Assembly: GCA_933228895.1 (NCBI GenBank)
Contig: OW121854.1
Coordinates: 12,279,131 to 12,343,130, forward strand
DNA from: Platycnemis pennipes
Taxonomy: Eukaryota; Arthropoda; Insecta; Odonata; Platycnemididae
Reading direction: 5' to 3'
DNA length: 64,000 nucleotides
Shown here piece by piece: positions 55,974-64,000 of the stretch. Made by a program: the position numbers and the translations under genes. How positions within the stretch are numbered: the first letter of the stretch is position 1; every line of letters begins with the position of its first letter. The notes beneath the pieces were generated by a model. The model worked only from the letters and a program-made list of their open reading frames with translations. It searched no databases and had not been told where the DNA came from.

Positions 55974-57259
55974 AGCAGGTTAGGTGGGTAATCCTGGAAG
56001 TTTTCCCCCTTTATTCTACGGGAAATTTAATGCTACTCTAGAATCGCCTTCTGCCTTTCTTTTTCTAAAAATGTATGTAATTTTCTTCAACTTTCTTCAA
56101 CTCGGAATTTAAAAAGTAAATGCAATGCGTATTATAACTATACTCTGTCGACTGCGCTCGTCATGTAGCTAGAGGATCGAATTCACGCAATCTGGTTTTT
56201 CTTTGTTTTTTTTTATAAATACATTTAAGTATTAATGATGTGCCCATTAATATGCAACATGCTGCGGAACATTGTGCACTCGCTTTAATGAATCGGAGCG
56301 TCGAGTGTGCATTTAGCGATGCGTAGATGGCGGTGCTATCTGCTGCGTTCCGTTTAATATGGATAATACAGTGGAGTGACGCCACAGTATGCTGTGTTGT
56401 TAGCAATTGTTCCCTCGAGCTCTGAGAAAATTATGAGGAGAGGCGCCTCTGGGGTTCGGGCGCCCCGGAGGGAAGCCACCTGGCGCCACGGAGTGTGGCA
56501 GGGGCCTCCGCTTCGACCCCAAAAGGGAATTAACATATCGGCGGCCCTTAGAATGCGAAACATAACTGTCGGAACCGGGGCCAGGTGGCCCCACGCCTCA
56601 AACGAGCCTCTGGCCTTCGCCTGCGCGTCGCTAGTGTCGAGTGGCCCTTGGATTACGGGGCTGAGGGCCCTTCGGAGAGCCATAGGGAGGGTCTCACGCC
56701 CCTCGCATAAATAAATAAACCCCGGCAGAGGGCGAAAACCCTCCCCCCTCAGGGTTCCAAGTGGGAGAGATCGGGATGCTGTGAGATTTTATCTAGCTGT
56801 GGTTTTCAAGTGTGTACCCTCACTTGCAGGTGCTTCATACCGGGAGGGAAGGGGTTTAATGATGGGAATAGAAGGGAAAGAAGGAGGTACTTATACTTAT
56901 ACTTGAATTTTATTTTACCTTGGCGGGATAGGACGTTGCCGTCCTCTCCACCCCCGCCCAGGGCATAAAAGATACATTATTGGTTATAACATTATTGGTT
57001 CAAATAGGTACAGAGTACAAATATATAGTTAAACACATTGTAAAATGTAAAAAAAAGAAAAAAGTAAAAAACATTTAGAGGTAGGGAAATCCTGCGTAGG
57101 TATTCGGCCGTCCTTAAAGAAAGGCTGAAAGAGGGGGCTTAACATCCCCCATCCGACGGACGGAGTACTGCACTCGAAAGCTCTCCACAAAGTACTCAAG
57201 TGAAAATTAACAAATTGCTAGGCTTGAGTTCGTGGAACCACATATTGATATCATCAAGG
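55974..57259. other. Unassigned DNA, partly GC-rich, with a possible LINE tail
   Basis: 56400-56760 is GC-rich with mirrored frames and no domains. At 56885-56960 the minus strand reads CGCCAAGGTAAAATAAAATT then CAAGTATAAGTATAAG, which looks like a retrotransposon 3' end with a short repeat, but no coding part was found. 57135-57195 shares words with 34505-34565 in inverted orientation (repeat R2). Confidence 0.4.
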
Positions 57260-58199
57260 GTCAGAAATCCCAGGATTGGTTTGACGCAGCCCTCCACTCG
57301 ATTCTTCTATCGGCCAACCACTTCATACCAACGTAGTTCCTCTCTTTCACGTCCTTTACGACCTATTCTATATAACTCATATGAGGCCTGCCTCTTCCAT
57401 TCTTCCCGTTCACTTTTACCTCGAAGATAGTCTTCATCAAGCCATCGTGTCTTAAAGATGTGGCTGATTAAGTTGTCCCGTCTTCTTTTTATAGTTTTCA
57501 GCAGACTTCTCTTTTCTCCCACTCTTCTAAGGACTTCTTCATTCGTCACTCGGTCGATCCATTTTTTCTTCATCATTCTTCGATAGCACCATATTTCGAA
57601 TGCTTCCACCCTTTTTTTCTCCGCTGCTGACATCGTCCATGCCTCACTGCCGTAAAGAAACATGCTCCAGATATAGGTTTTGATGAATTGCTTTCTTACT
57701 AGCTTCCGTAAGTAGATTCTTCTTTCGATAGAATGCCGTCTTTGCCTGGGCTATTCTACTCACTATTTCTCTCTTGCTTCGTCCATCGTTGGTTACTCTG
57801 CTTCCCAAATAACAGAACTCTTTCACCTCTTCCAATTTCTGTTTTCCTACTATAACGTTGGTTTTGGCCTCCTCTCTCTTGCTGCTCACCAATATCTTTG
57901 TTTTCTTCTTATTGATCTTCAGATGATAACTGGCCGTTGTCCTTTCCATGGTTGTTAGCATCTTATTCAGCTCCTTCTATGCCGCTGCTATGAGATCTAT
58001 GTCATCAGGGAATCGTAGCATACTGATTGTTTCTCCGTGGATAGTGATTCCAGAAGACTTATCTTTGATTTAATTTATGGTTCTCTCGATGTAAATATTA
58101 AAAATTACGGGAGATAGTAGTGCACTGCCTTTTCTCACTCCTTTACTTATTTTTGCTTCTTCGCAGCTGGGTACAGGTTTATCACCGCTCTTGTCATTG
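57260..58199 (-). pseudogene. RTE-like reverse transcriptase, decayed
   Basis: Runs on the minus strand from GDKPVPSCEEAKISKGVRKG near 58199 through decayed palm sequence to 57961-57644 (SYHLKINKKKTKILVSSK, FCYLGSRVTNDGRSKREI), then 57663-57307 (MFLYGSEAWTMSAAEKKR, EAFEIWCYRRMMKKKWID). It ends in the 3' UTR word GATTGGTTTGACGCAGCCCT (plus-strand spelling). The GHILRHDG block is altered to SHIFKTRWLDED by a frameshift. Cut at 58200 by a LINE-A insertion. Confidence 0.82.
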
Positions 58200-58676
58200 A
58201 TCTACATCTACATCTACATAATACCCTGCAAGCCACCACAAGGGTGTGTGGCAGGGGGTGATTGCTCACCAAACATGCACTACATATCATGCATAAAAAA
58301 GGAATAGTATTAATATAGTAGTCAGAACTACACTATTTAAAAAAGATAGTAATTGCAAAGCAAACATGCAAAAACATTCTGTTAGTAGGGTTAGCTTTAA
58401 GTACTCATACCAACATGCAGCTACCAATGCTATTCATTGCTACTCTCCGATAGGACATATTTACCGTTATTCGTATCTCTAATTGTGCGAGGGAAAAAGG
58501 ACATTTTGAATCGGTCAGTTCGGTAATCAATTTCTCTAACTTTAAGATTATGGTCCAGTCTCCCATAGTAAGTTGGGGTTCGTAAAATATTTTTAACATC
58601 ATCACTGAAAATATTGCCTTGGAATTTGTGGAAGAGATTAAGTCTAAATTTCAACCTGCGATCTGACAATGATTCC
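58200..58676 (-). mobile_element. LINE-A copy 9, nearly identical to copy 1
   Basis: Tail (TCTACATCTACATCTACATA), 3' UTR and the C-terminal codons ending SESSNE on the minus strand. It matches 6116-6595 almost base for base and stops in the LSDRRLKF region, where an inverted piece begins. Confidence 0.9.
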
Positions 58677-58955
58677 CATTAATTTGAAAATATTTTGCGG
58701 CCCCCAACTTACTATGGCAGACTGGACCATAAGCATAAAATTAGAGAAATTGATTGCCGAACTGACCGATTCAAAATGTCCTTTTTCCCTCGCACAATTA
58801 GAGATACGAATAACAGTAAATATGTCCTATCGGAGAGTAGCAATGAATAGCATTGGTAGCTGCATGTTGGTATGAGTACTTAAAGCTAACCCTACTAACA
58901 GAATGTTTTTGCATGTTTTCTTTGCAAATTTATATCTTTTTTAAATAGTGTAGTA
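58677..58955 (+). mobile_element. LINE-A copy 10, inverted against copy 9
   Basis: Plus-oriented piece covering LRPPTYYGRL-type coding (frame 58669-58875 is a shadow) through the 3' UTR to TTTTTTAAATAGTGTAGT, without hairpin or tail. Its sequence duplicates part of copy 9, so the two form an inverted repeat with a spacer of about 100 bp. Confidence 0.82.
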
Positions 58956-58969
58956 GCTACTATTATTAT

Positions 58970-59128
58970 GGAACCACGTCCCTTGGGAGTCCAGACTCCG
59001 ACTGAGCTGACCCTCCCGGGAGGCTCTCCCCTTTATAGCCGGCGGGCCAAGATGGCCGCGGGGGTTTCAAGAGAGCACAGCCCGAGAGGGCGCGTCGGCC
59101 GGATTGGACCCGGTCGGGACGTGGTTCC
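58970..59128. repeat. GC-rich inverted repeat at the 3' side of the DIRS-like frame
   Basis: GGAACCACGTCCC at 58970-58982 is the exact reverse complement of GGGACGTGGTTCC at 59116-59128. The 160-bp interval is GC-rich, unlike its surroundings, and overlaps the stop of the RT-RNase H frame. It may be a terminal structure of that element or a separate small element. Confidence 0.65.
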
Positions 59129-60555
59129 ATGCCACCCTGTGGCCTTTACTTTTTATTATATTGTTCACATACAATTTGCGTATTACAGGATATTTGAACA
59201 ATTCTCCACGTCCTTTTCTAAAAGAGTACAATACTACCATGTTGTCACATCTTAAATCTACCAGTTCATTCCTATTTACAGGTAAGTTATCTATTGCGAA
59301 CTGCCAAGCCCACAAACAAGCCAGGGCTTCCATGAAATTAATCTCATAGCGCCTTTTGGTCCTGGCCGCCTTAACAATATTATAGCCCGGAATTACAAAT
59401 GCCAGGGACCATGGCGTAGCGTCAGAATAAATTGTTAAGTTCATAGCGGGATTACCCAAATACAATTTGTCTTCTATATCTATGTGCTTGAGAATATACT
59501 TAAGCCAAAGAACATTCCTATGATACAAGTCACCAATTAAAAATCGTGGCAGAGATAAAATATATGCCACCCATGATACAAATCCACATATTCTTTCCAA
59601 ATCCTTGGGTGAACAAGTTAAAACATAGTTAGCGTACCTGTGTACCTTGTCTGCCGTTGCTTTCGTAACGGTAATACTCTGATCTTTGGTGTCAATGAAT
59701 ACACCTAAATACATTAATGATTTCTGTGGCACAATTACACTTTTGTCAAAATTGATAGTTATGCCGAGCTCTAGCTGTAGAAAATCAGTCACCTGGCGAA
59801 ACATATATTTAGTAAAGGTACCATAAAAAAGCCAGTCATCTAGATAAGGTATCATTTTAACCCAGGGAAACTTATTCTGAATTTCCGTTACCACTGCTAG
59901 CGCCCAGCGCTGCATCACAAAGGGGGCCATGGTATGACCCATAGGTAATCTGTTAAACACATAGTAATTATTATTGGCATAAATGCCATAATATTTTCTA
60001 CACTTTTGGCGAAGTTGTATTTGAAAGAAACCACTTTTGAGGTCCAGTTTACACAAATCACTATTTTGAGGTATGTTCTTTAATGTTTCCGCCGCACCAT
60101 AAAGGGAAATCTTAGGAAAAAGGAACTTTCCCGTCCACGGGGAAAGATCATGGATTAATCTACACTTGTTATTTGGTTTGGGCACTAAAAAACATCGAAA
60201 AGCCGTCACAGGGCGTTGCTCAGAGATCACCTGAGTTTCGAGCATGTCGTCCAAGATTTCTTGTAGCACGGGGTTAGGATCTGTTTTTTGAAACACAAAA
60301 GGAGCACCGGACGGTTTAGGCAAATTTACTCCCTCCCTGGCAATCTCTGTCGCCCAGGGGTCTTGGTATTTGTAAGGCAATATTGGTAACACACTGACAC
60401 TTGAATATTCGATGGGAAGGTTGAGATTTAACTCTATCACCGGGGCAAACGGAACTGAGGTTGTGTTCTCTTCTTCGGAGGGCTCAGGATCATCGGAAGA
60501 ATTTCCTGAGTCGGACTCAGCGTCACTTTCTGGTTCTTCTGGTCCCTCTCCGGAG
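59067..60555 (-). CDS. DIRS-like reverse transcriptase-RNase H polyprotein, open frame
   Basis: About 495 codons stay open from near 60555 to the stop at 59067; no certain start codon is visible (GTG at 60440 is internal, no ATG upstream), so it is probably 5'-truncated. Order: a short acidic Ser/Glu linker (about 45 residues), a DPW-containing lead-in, and the fingers with FLVPKPNNKCRLIHDLS. Then palm block A LDLKSGFFQI, block B RLPMGHTMAPFVMQR, and the catalytic block IPYLDDWLF. Next are block D INFDKSVIVPQ and MYLGVFIDT, a connection, and RNase H with IYSDATPW, INFMEALACLW, DLRCDNMVVL and the end NPADAPSRA. All catalytic aspartates and the RNase H glutamate appear present. The QDPW lead-in, YLDDWL and KS-P-Q-YLGV blocks favour DIRS-like elements; no tyrosine recombinase or methylase domain follows. 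A related pararetrovirus-like origin is less likely but not excluded. Confidence 0.65.
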
Positions 60556-61505
60556 GGAGAAAAGAAATGGCATATCTGTTGGAATCACAGGAATGTGAGG
60601 AAGGAGGACATCTTTGCCTTTGAAAGAAAGCCTGTCCAGATTGTGGATTCTACCACGTTGCTCATAAATTTATGTACTGAAAGCAGCGTGCCGTTGCAAA
60701 GCTTTGGCTGGTTGATATTTAGCAACATAATAATTGGCACGCCATTTTCAATTTCAGTACGTGCGGTGGCATCCCTGGCAGATCGAGTAAATTCAAAAAT
60801 TCCGTTCGATAACCAATTGAATCATCTGCTTCCACAACATCGTCGACGGTCTTGTACATATGTGCCTGCGTCGTTTAGAGTGTTAGACTGAATAATATTG
60901 TTCCATATTATTTTTGGCCGCAAGAATAGCTCGTTCACTTAGCCAATCGTGATCCTTATAATTGATTTGAATATTGGGAAATACGTTTTCAACCATCTCT
61001 TCTTTTGACGTTACTAAATTGCAAAAGTTATGGGGCAATGAAATTTTCCTGAGGTCAGATCAACCGGCACCTTTCCGTTCCCAATTTTCAGCAATTTATG
61101 TGAGTATATCTCAGCTGATTGATTGTTTTGCAGCTGGACACGCATATTTGTATTTAATTTTAACGTCTTTACATGTCGTCACAAAGTATAATATTTCAGG
61201 CAAGCATTTATTTCATCCGCTAGTGTCGATTGAGGAAATACAGGCAATGTTTGCCTGAAATCTCCTGCAAGCAATATTAATGCGTTCTCAAATGGTCTCA
61301 GGATTCCACGGAAATCTTGCAATGATCGATCCAGAGCCTGGAGCGATGCTTTGTGCACCATTGTGCATTCATCCCAAGCAATAAGTTGGCATTTCTGAAA
61401 TATATGTCCCATGCCGGATGATTTGGATATGTTGCACGTGAGAGTTTCAATAAATTGCACATTCAATGGGATACACATCCCGTCTCCAGTATCGATATTG
61501 TACAA
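60556..61505 (-). pseudogene. Helitron Rep-helicase, helicase fragment
   Basis: The open part 61505-61179 reads ISKSSGMGHIFQKCQLIAWD, DECTMVHKASLQALDRSL, LLAGDFRQTLPVFP and ADEINACL, the Walker B and following motifs of PIF1-type helicases found in Helitrons. Further along the minus strand, through frameshifts, come GVPIIMLLNINQPKLCNGT, VVESTIWTGF and IPVIPTDMPF, which are late helicase blocks. It breaks off at about 60556, inside the PTDMPF block, where the DIRS-like frame starts. The Walker A part, Rep domain and both Helitron ends are missing. Confidence 0.82.
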
Positions 61506-61690
61506 ACCTTCATGGGAGTGAACTAAACGACTAACCTATTAGATCGATATTGTATCGACACAGTATCGATATTGTAACGATACTTCATAAAACTTCTTTA
61601 AAAACGTAAATAATTTTACCTCAATTTTGTGTAAATAATGTATCGATTTATCTATATTTTTCGATATTATATCGATGCAGTATTAATATT
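61489..61690. repeat. ATCGATATTGT-type degenerate repeats
   Basis: Words TATCGATATTGT, TATCGACACAGT, TATCGATATTGTAACGATAC and TATATCGATGCAGT recur at 61489-61685, directly upstream of the Helitron fragment. Confidence 0.65.
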
Positions 61691-61699
61691 GAATTATCG

Positions 61700-62255
61700 T
61701 TTTTTTAGAAACCTTTGCGGGAGCGTACTCAACAACTTTCCAAAGTTTCATGGCGATCCGATGAATGGTGTAGTAATGCATAAAAGACACACAGACATAC
61801 ATTCATTTTTATATATATGGGAGATAATATTGCATTATGATTCATGTATATATAGATAGAATATATTAATGCATAATAATATGTAATGTATGATTAATAA
61901 TATATAATAATATATACATATATATATTATTCTTAGAAAAAGTTGCAAATTTTCCAGTTTCGTGCCAACAAAACTTGTCCAAATCTGCTTGCCGATGTCT
62001 CAAACTCAAGTCGACTCAGCTTCCCGTCAGAGTCAGTGTGATTCCGCTTGTTTTGGTAACTCATGACGACGAATGGAAATCAGTAAAACACGACTCGTGT
62101 CGACTCTTGTCAGCTTGCATCGATCAATGGAAAGCACCCGATAATGAATGTTTCAGTCGAAACCTATTTTTTGGTCGGTTTTGATAAACGTGTGGAATTT
62201 TACAAAGCTAATTCATTTACGTTACTCAAAGTGATGTCCGGTTTGCCGATGTAAA
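61700..62255. other. Unassigned AT-rich DNA
   Basis: 61735-61830 (AAAGTTTCATGGCGATCCGA, AAAAGACACACAGACATACA) resembles a common interspersed-repeat end, followed by an AT-only tract at 61850-61935. No gene. Confidence 0.4.
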
Positions 62256-62335
62256 ATGTCTCCCAGGATTCGAACGATGACCCACCAGGAGAGAGGTTGG
62301 TGCTGTAGCCACTGCACCAACCCGAACTCCCACCC
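62256..62335 (-). repeat. tRNA-like SINE head
   Basis: On the minus strand: GGTTGGTGCAGTGGCTACAG (A-box like), CACCAACCTCTCTCCTGGTG, GGTCATCGTTCGAATCCTGG (B box GTTCGAATCC). The spacing of the two boxes fits a pol III promoter, but stems are imperfect. It differs from the tRNA-like sequence at 47.7 kb. Confidence 0.5.
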
Positions 62336-62737
62336 CCGTACTTGGTGATTTTCAAAGCTTCTCGTTTTTTTCTCCCACGCTCCCATTTTGTTGGTGAAAT
62401 CCCTCGCGGAAATCTGTGGATAATCGCACTGAAATTCTGCATTTGCATTTCGGGCGCGGAGAATGTTGACGCAGCGGAAAGACTTGAGGAATGTATTCTC
62501 TCCACCACCCGACCTCCCATAACGAAACCGAAAATTCACGCACCCCACGTGTTTACTGCGCCATCTGGTGGGATTCGGCTCGAGGCAGCGGCTGTTGCTA
62601 AAAGCACACCAACTGAGAGCTGAGGGAAGCACGAAGCCTCTCCATATTTCGCCCCGCATAGCCGAGAAATCAAGCATAAAATTGACGGGCGGAGAAATGC
62701 GAGCCTCTCTGGTTGAAAATTCCATCAGATACGTACG
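62336..62737. other. Unassigned DNA beside the SINE head
   Basis: May hold the body of the SINE, but no second copy is present in the window to define it. Frames on both strands have no recognised domains. Confidence 0.4.
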
Positions 62738-63283
62738 AACATCGGCAAGATTTGTAAAGGGACGATACGGTAAGTATATTATCGTAACCAGTCTATTAAA
62801 CGTATTACAATGGGAATCATTGTCAGATCGCAGGTTGAAATTTAGACAAAATCTCTTAAATACATTCCAAGACCATATTTTCAGTGATGATGCTAAAAAT
62901 ATTTTGCGAGCCCCAACTTACTATGGTAGACTGGTACATAATTACAAAATTTGAGAAATTGATTGCCGAACTGACAGATTCAAAATGTCTTTTTTTACTC
63001 GTACTATTAGGGATATGAATAACGGTAAATATATCCAGTACGAGTGTAGCAATGGATAACATTGGTAGCTGCATGTTGTTATGGGTACTTAAAGCTAACC
63101 CTACTAACAGCATGCTTTTGCATGTATGCTTTGCTATTTTTATCTTTTTAAATATTGAAATTTAGAGTAATATATAAATATTAATTCTATTTTATGCATT
63201 ATATGCAGTGCATGTTTGGCGAGAATTCACCCCCTGCCACACACCCTTGTGGTGGCTTGCTGGGTATTGTGTTGATGTAGATG
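62738..63283 (+). mobile_element. LINE-A copy 11, 5'-truncated
   Basis: From CATCGGCAAGATTTGTAAAG (SARFVKGRY) to the hairpin and GTGTTGATGTAGATGT. An in-frame stop after HNYKI (about 62955) ends the coding part early. Confidence 0.86.
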
Positions 63284-63304
63284 TCCCTAACAAATGTTGC
63301 CGTG

Positions 63305-63629
63305 CTTCGCTGAATTCGCTGATTCATAATGTCCTTTATCCCTCGTACAATTAGAGATACGAATAACGGTAAATATGTTCAATCGGAGAGTAGCAATGGA
63401 TAGCATTGGTAGCTGCATGTTGGTATGAGTACTTAAAGCTAACCCTACTAACAGAATGTTTTTGCACGTTTGATATGCAATCTCTATCTTTTTTTAATGG
63501 TGAAGTTCTGACGAGTATATTAATACTATTCCTTTTTTATGCATGATATGTAGTGCATGTTTGGTGAAAAATCACCCCCTTCCACAAACCTTTGTGGTAG
63601 CTTGCAGGGTATCATGTAGATCTAGATGT
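63305..63629 (+). mobile_element. LINE-A copy 12, SESSNE-type subfamily
   Basis: Very short: the last coding words (ATTCATAATGTCCTTTATCC, GTTCAATCGGAGAGTAGCAA), 3' UTR, hairpin and TATCATGTAGATCTAGATGT. Same subfamily as copies 1, 9 and 10. Confidence 0.8.
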
Positions 63630-63828
63630 ACGTTTTGTCGACTGTGGCGCGAAAGATATCGGAAGATCAAAGTGTCAGCGGAAGAGATTCCGACTGCGAA
63701 GACAAGCTGCTTGAGTTTCGGAGCTGTCAACGAGGAAAGGCACTCAAGATATCGGTCCTGAGACGTTCTCTTGAGGGGACGAATGAAGAAAGCTTTGGAA
63801 GGCCTTTGAGATATGGATTTCTATTAAA

Positions 63829-63915
63829 TCTACATAGTACCGTACGAGCCATGGCGAGGGTGTGTGGCAGGGGGTGAAGATCACCAAAAATGTAATGTTG
63901 GCATGCAAAATAAGA
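63829..63915 (-). mobile_element. Solo LINE-B tail
   Basis: ATCTACATAGTACCGTACGA then GCCATGGCGAGGGTGTGTGG: hairpin with changes on one side (GTACGAGCCATGG), then GAAGATCACCAAAAATG and a short piece of 3' UTR. No coding sequence. Confidence 0.7.
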
Positions 63916-64000
63916 GCTACGGTGATCGTTGTTCCCATGTATGTAATTATCTCAGGTGCGAATAATAAAAAAAAAAACAAAAAGAGGAACACGTAACTGA

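Noticed and set aside
59067..60440. Integrated hepadnavirus-like or other pararetroviral polymerase
   Set aside because: The D-A-T-P and N-P-A-D stretches of the RNase H recall that group, but the lead-in and palm blocks fit DIRS-like elements better and no viral structural gene is nearby. Kept as an alternative only.
62222..62725. 167-aa minus-strand frame
   Set aside because: Covers a tRNA-like SINE head and is mirrored by frames in other phases; no domain.

Overview
This window looks like a stretch of animal, most likely arthropod, nuclear DNA. It is AT-rich, has no bacterial-style gene packing, and holds many overlapping layers of decayed transposable elements: L2/CR1-group and RTE-like non-LTR retrotransposons, mariner, pogo/Tigger-like, Penelope-like, Helitron, DIRS-like, tRNA-like SINE pieces and several MITE families. 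I could not support any host protein-coding gene. The species cannot be named from the sequence alone.

The dominant component is a set of 5'-truncated non-LTR retrotransposon 3' ends in three related families, called here LINE-A, LINE-B and LINE-C. They have different coding sequences but nearly the same 3' terminus: a hairpin built on CCCTGC/GCAGGG followed by (GTAGAT)n. More than twenty copies are scattered over both strands.

Layout. 1-1100: a dispersed repeat (second copy at 55.6 kb) and unassigned AT-rich DNA. 1.1-7.2 kb: an internally deleted mariner (TA target site, matching ends) broken by two later insertions. One is a 4375-bp DNA transposon with inverted repeats of about 970 bp, a broken Sola-like transposase and an internal 22-bp minisatellite; it has a 4-bp target duplication, AATA. 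The other is a LINE-A copy with a 7-bp target duplication, ATGTTTA. 7.2-29 kb: LINE-A/B and RTE-like fragments, a 288-bp MITE, and first copies of three MITE families. At 28.4 kb a Penelope-like fragment sits inside a LINE-A copy with a 13-bp target duplication. 29-44 kb: hAT-like and pogo-like elements, LINE-B nested in another repeat, a broken RTE-like RT and more MITE copies. 44-58 kb: an RTE RT scrap, a GGCCGTTTTACACG-ended element, an inverted pair of tRNA-like sequences, a second pogo-like copy, LINE-A/B copies and MITEs. 58-62 kb: an inverted LINE-A pair, an open DIRS-like RT-RNase H frame of about 495 codons, and the Helitron helicase fragment it abuts. 62-64 kb: a tRNA-like SINE head and three LINE tails.

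No gene set here works together as a pathway. The useful content is the insertion history (nesting, target duplications, paralogous empty sites), the conserved LINE 3' hairpin, the long-inverted-repeat transposon and the unusually intact RT-RNase H frame. All family names rest on reading motifs by eye; no database search was run.
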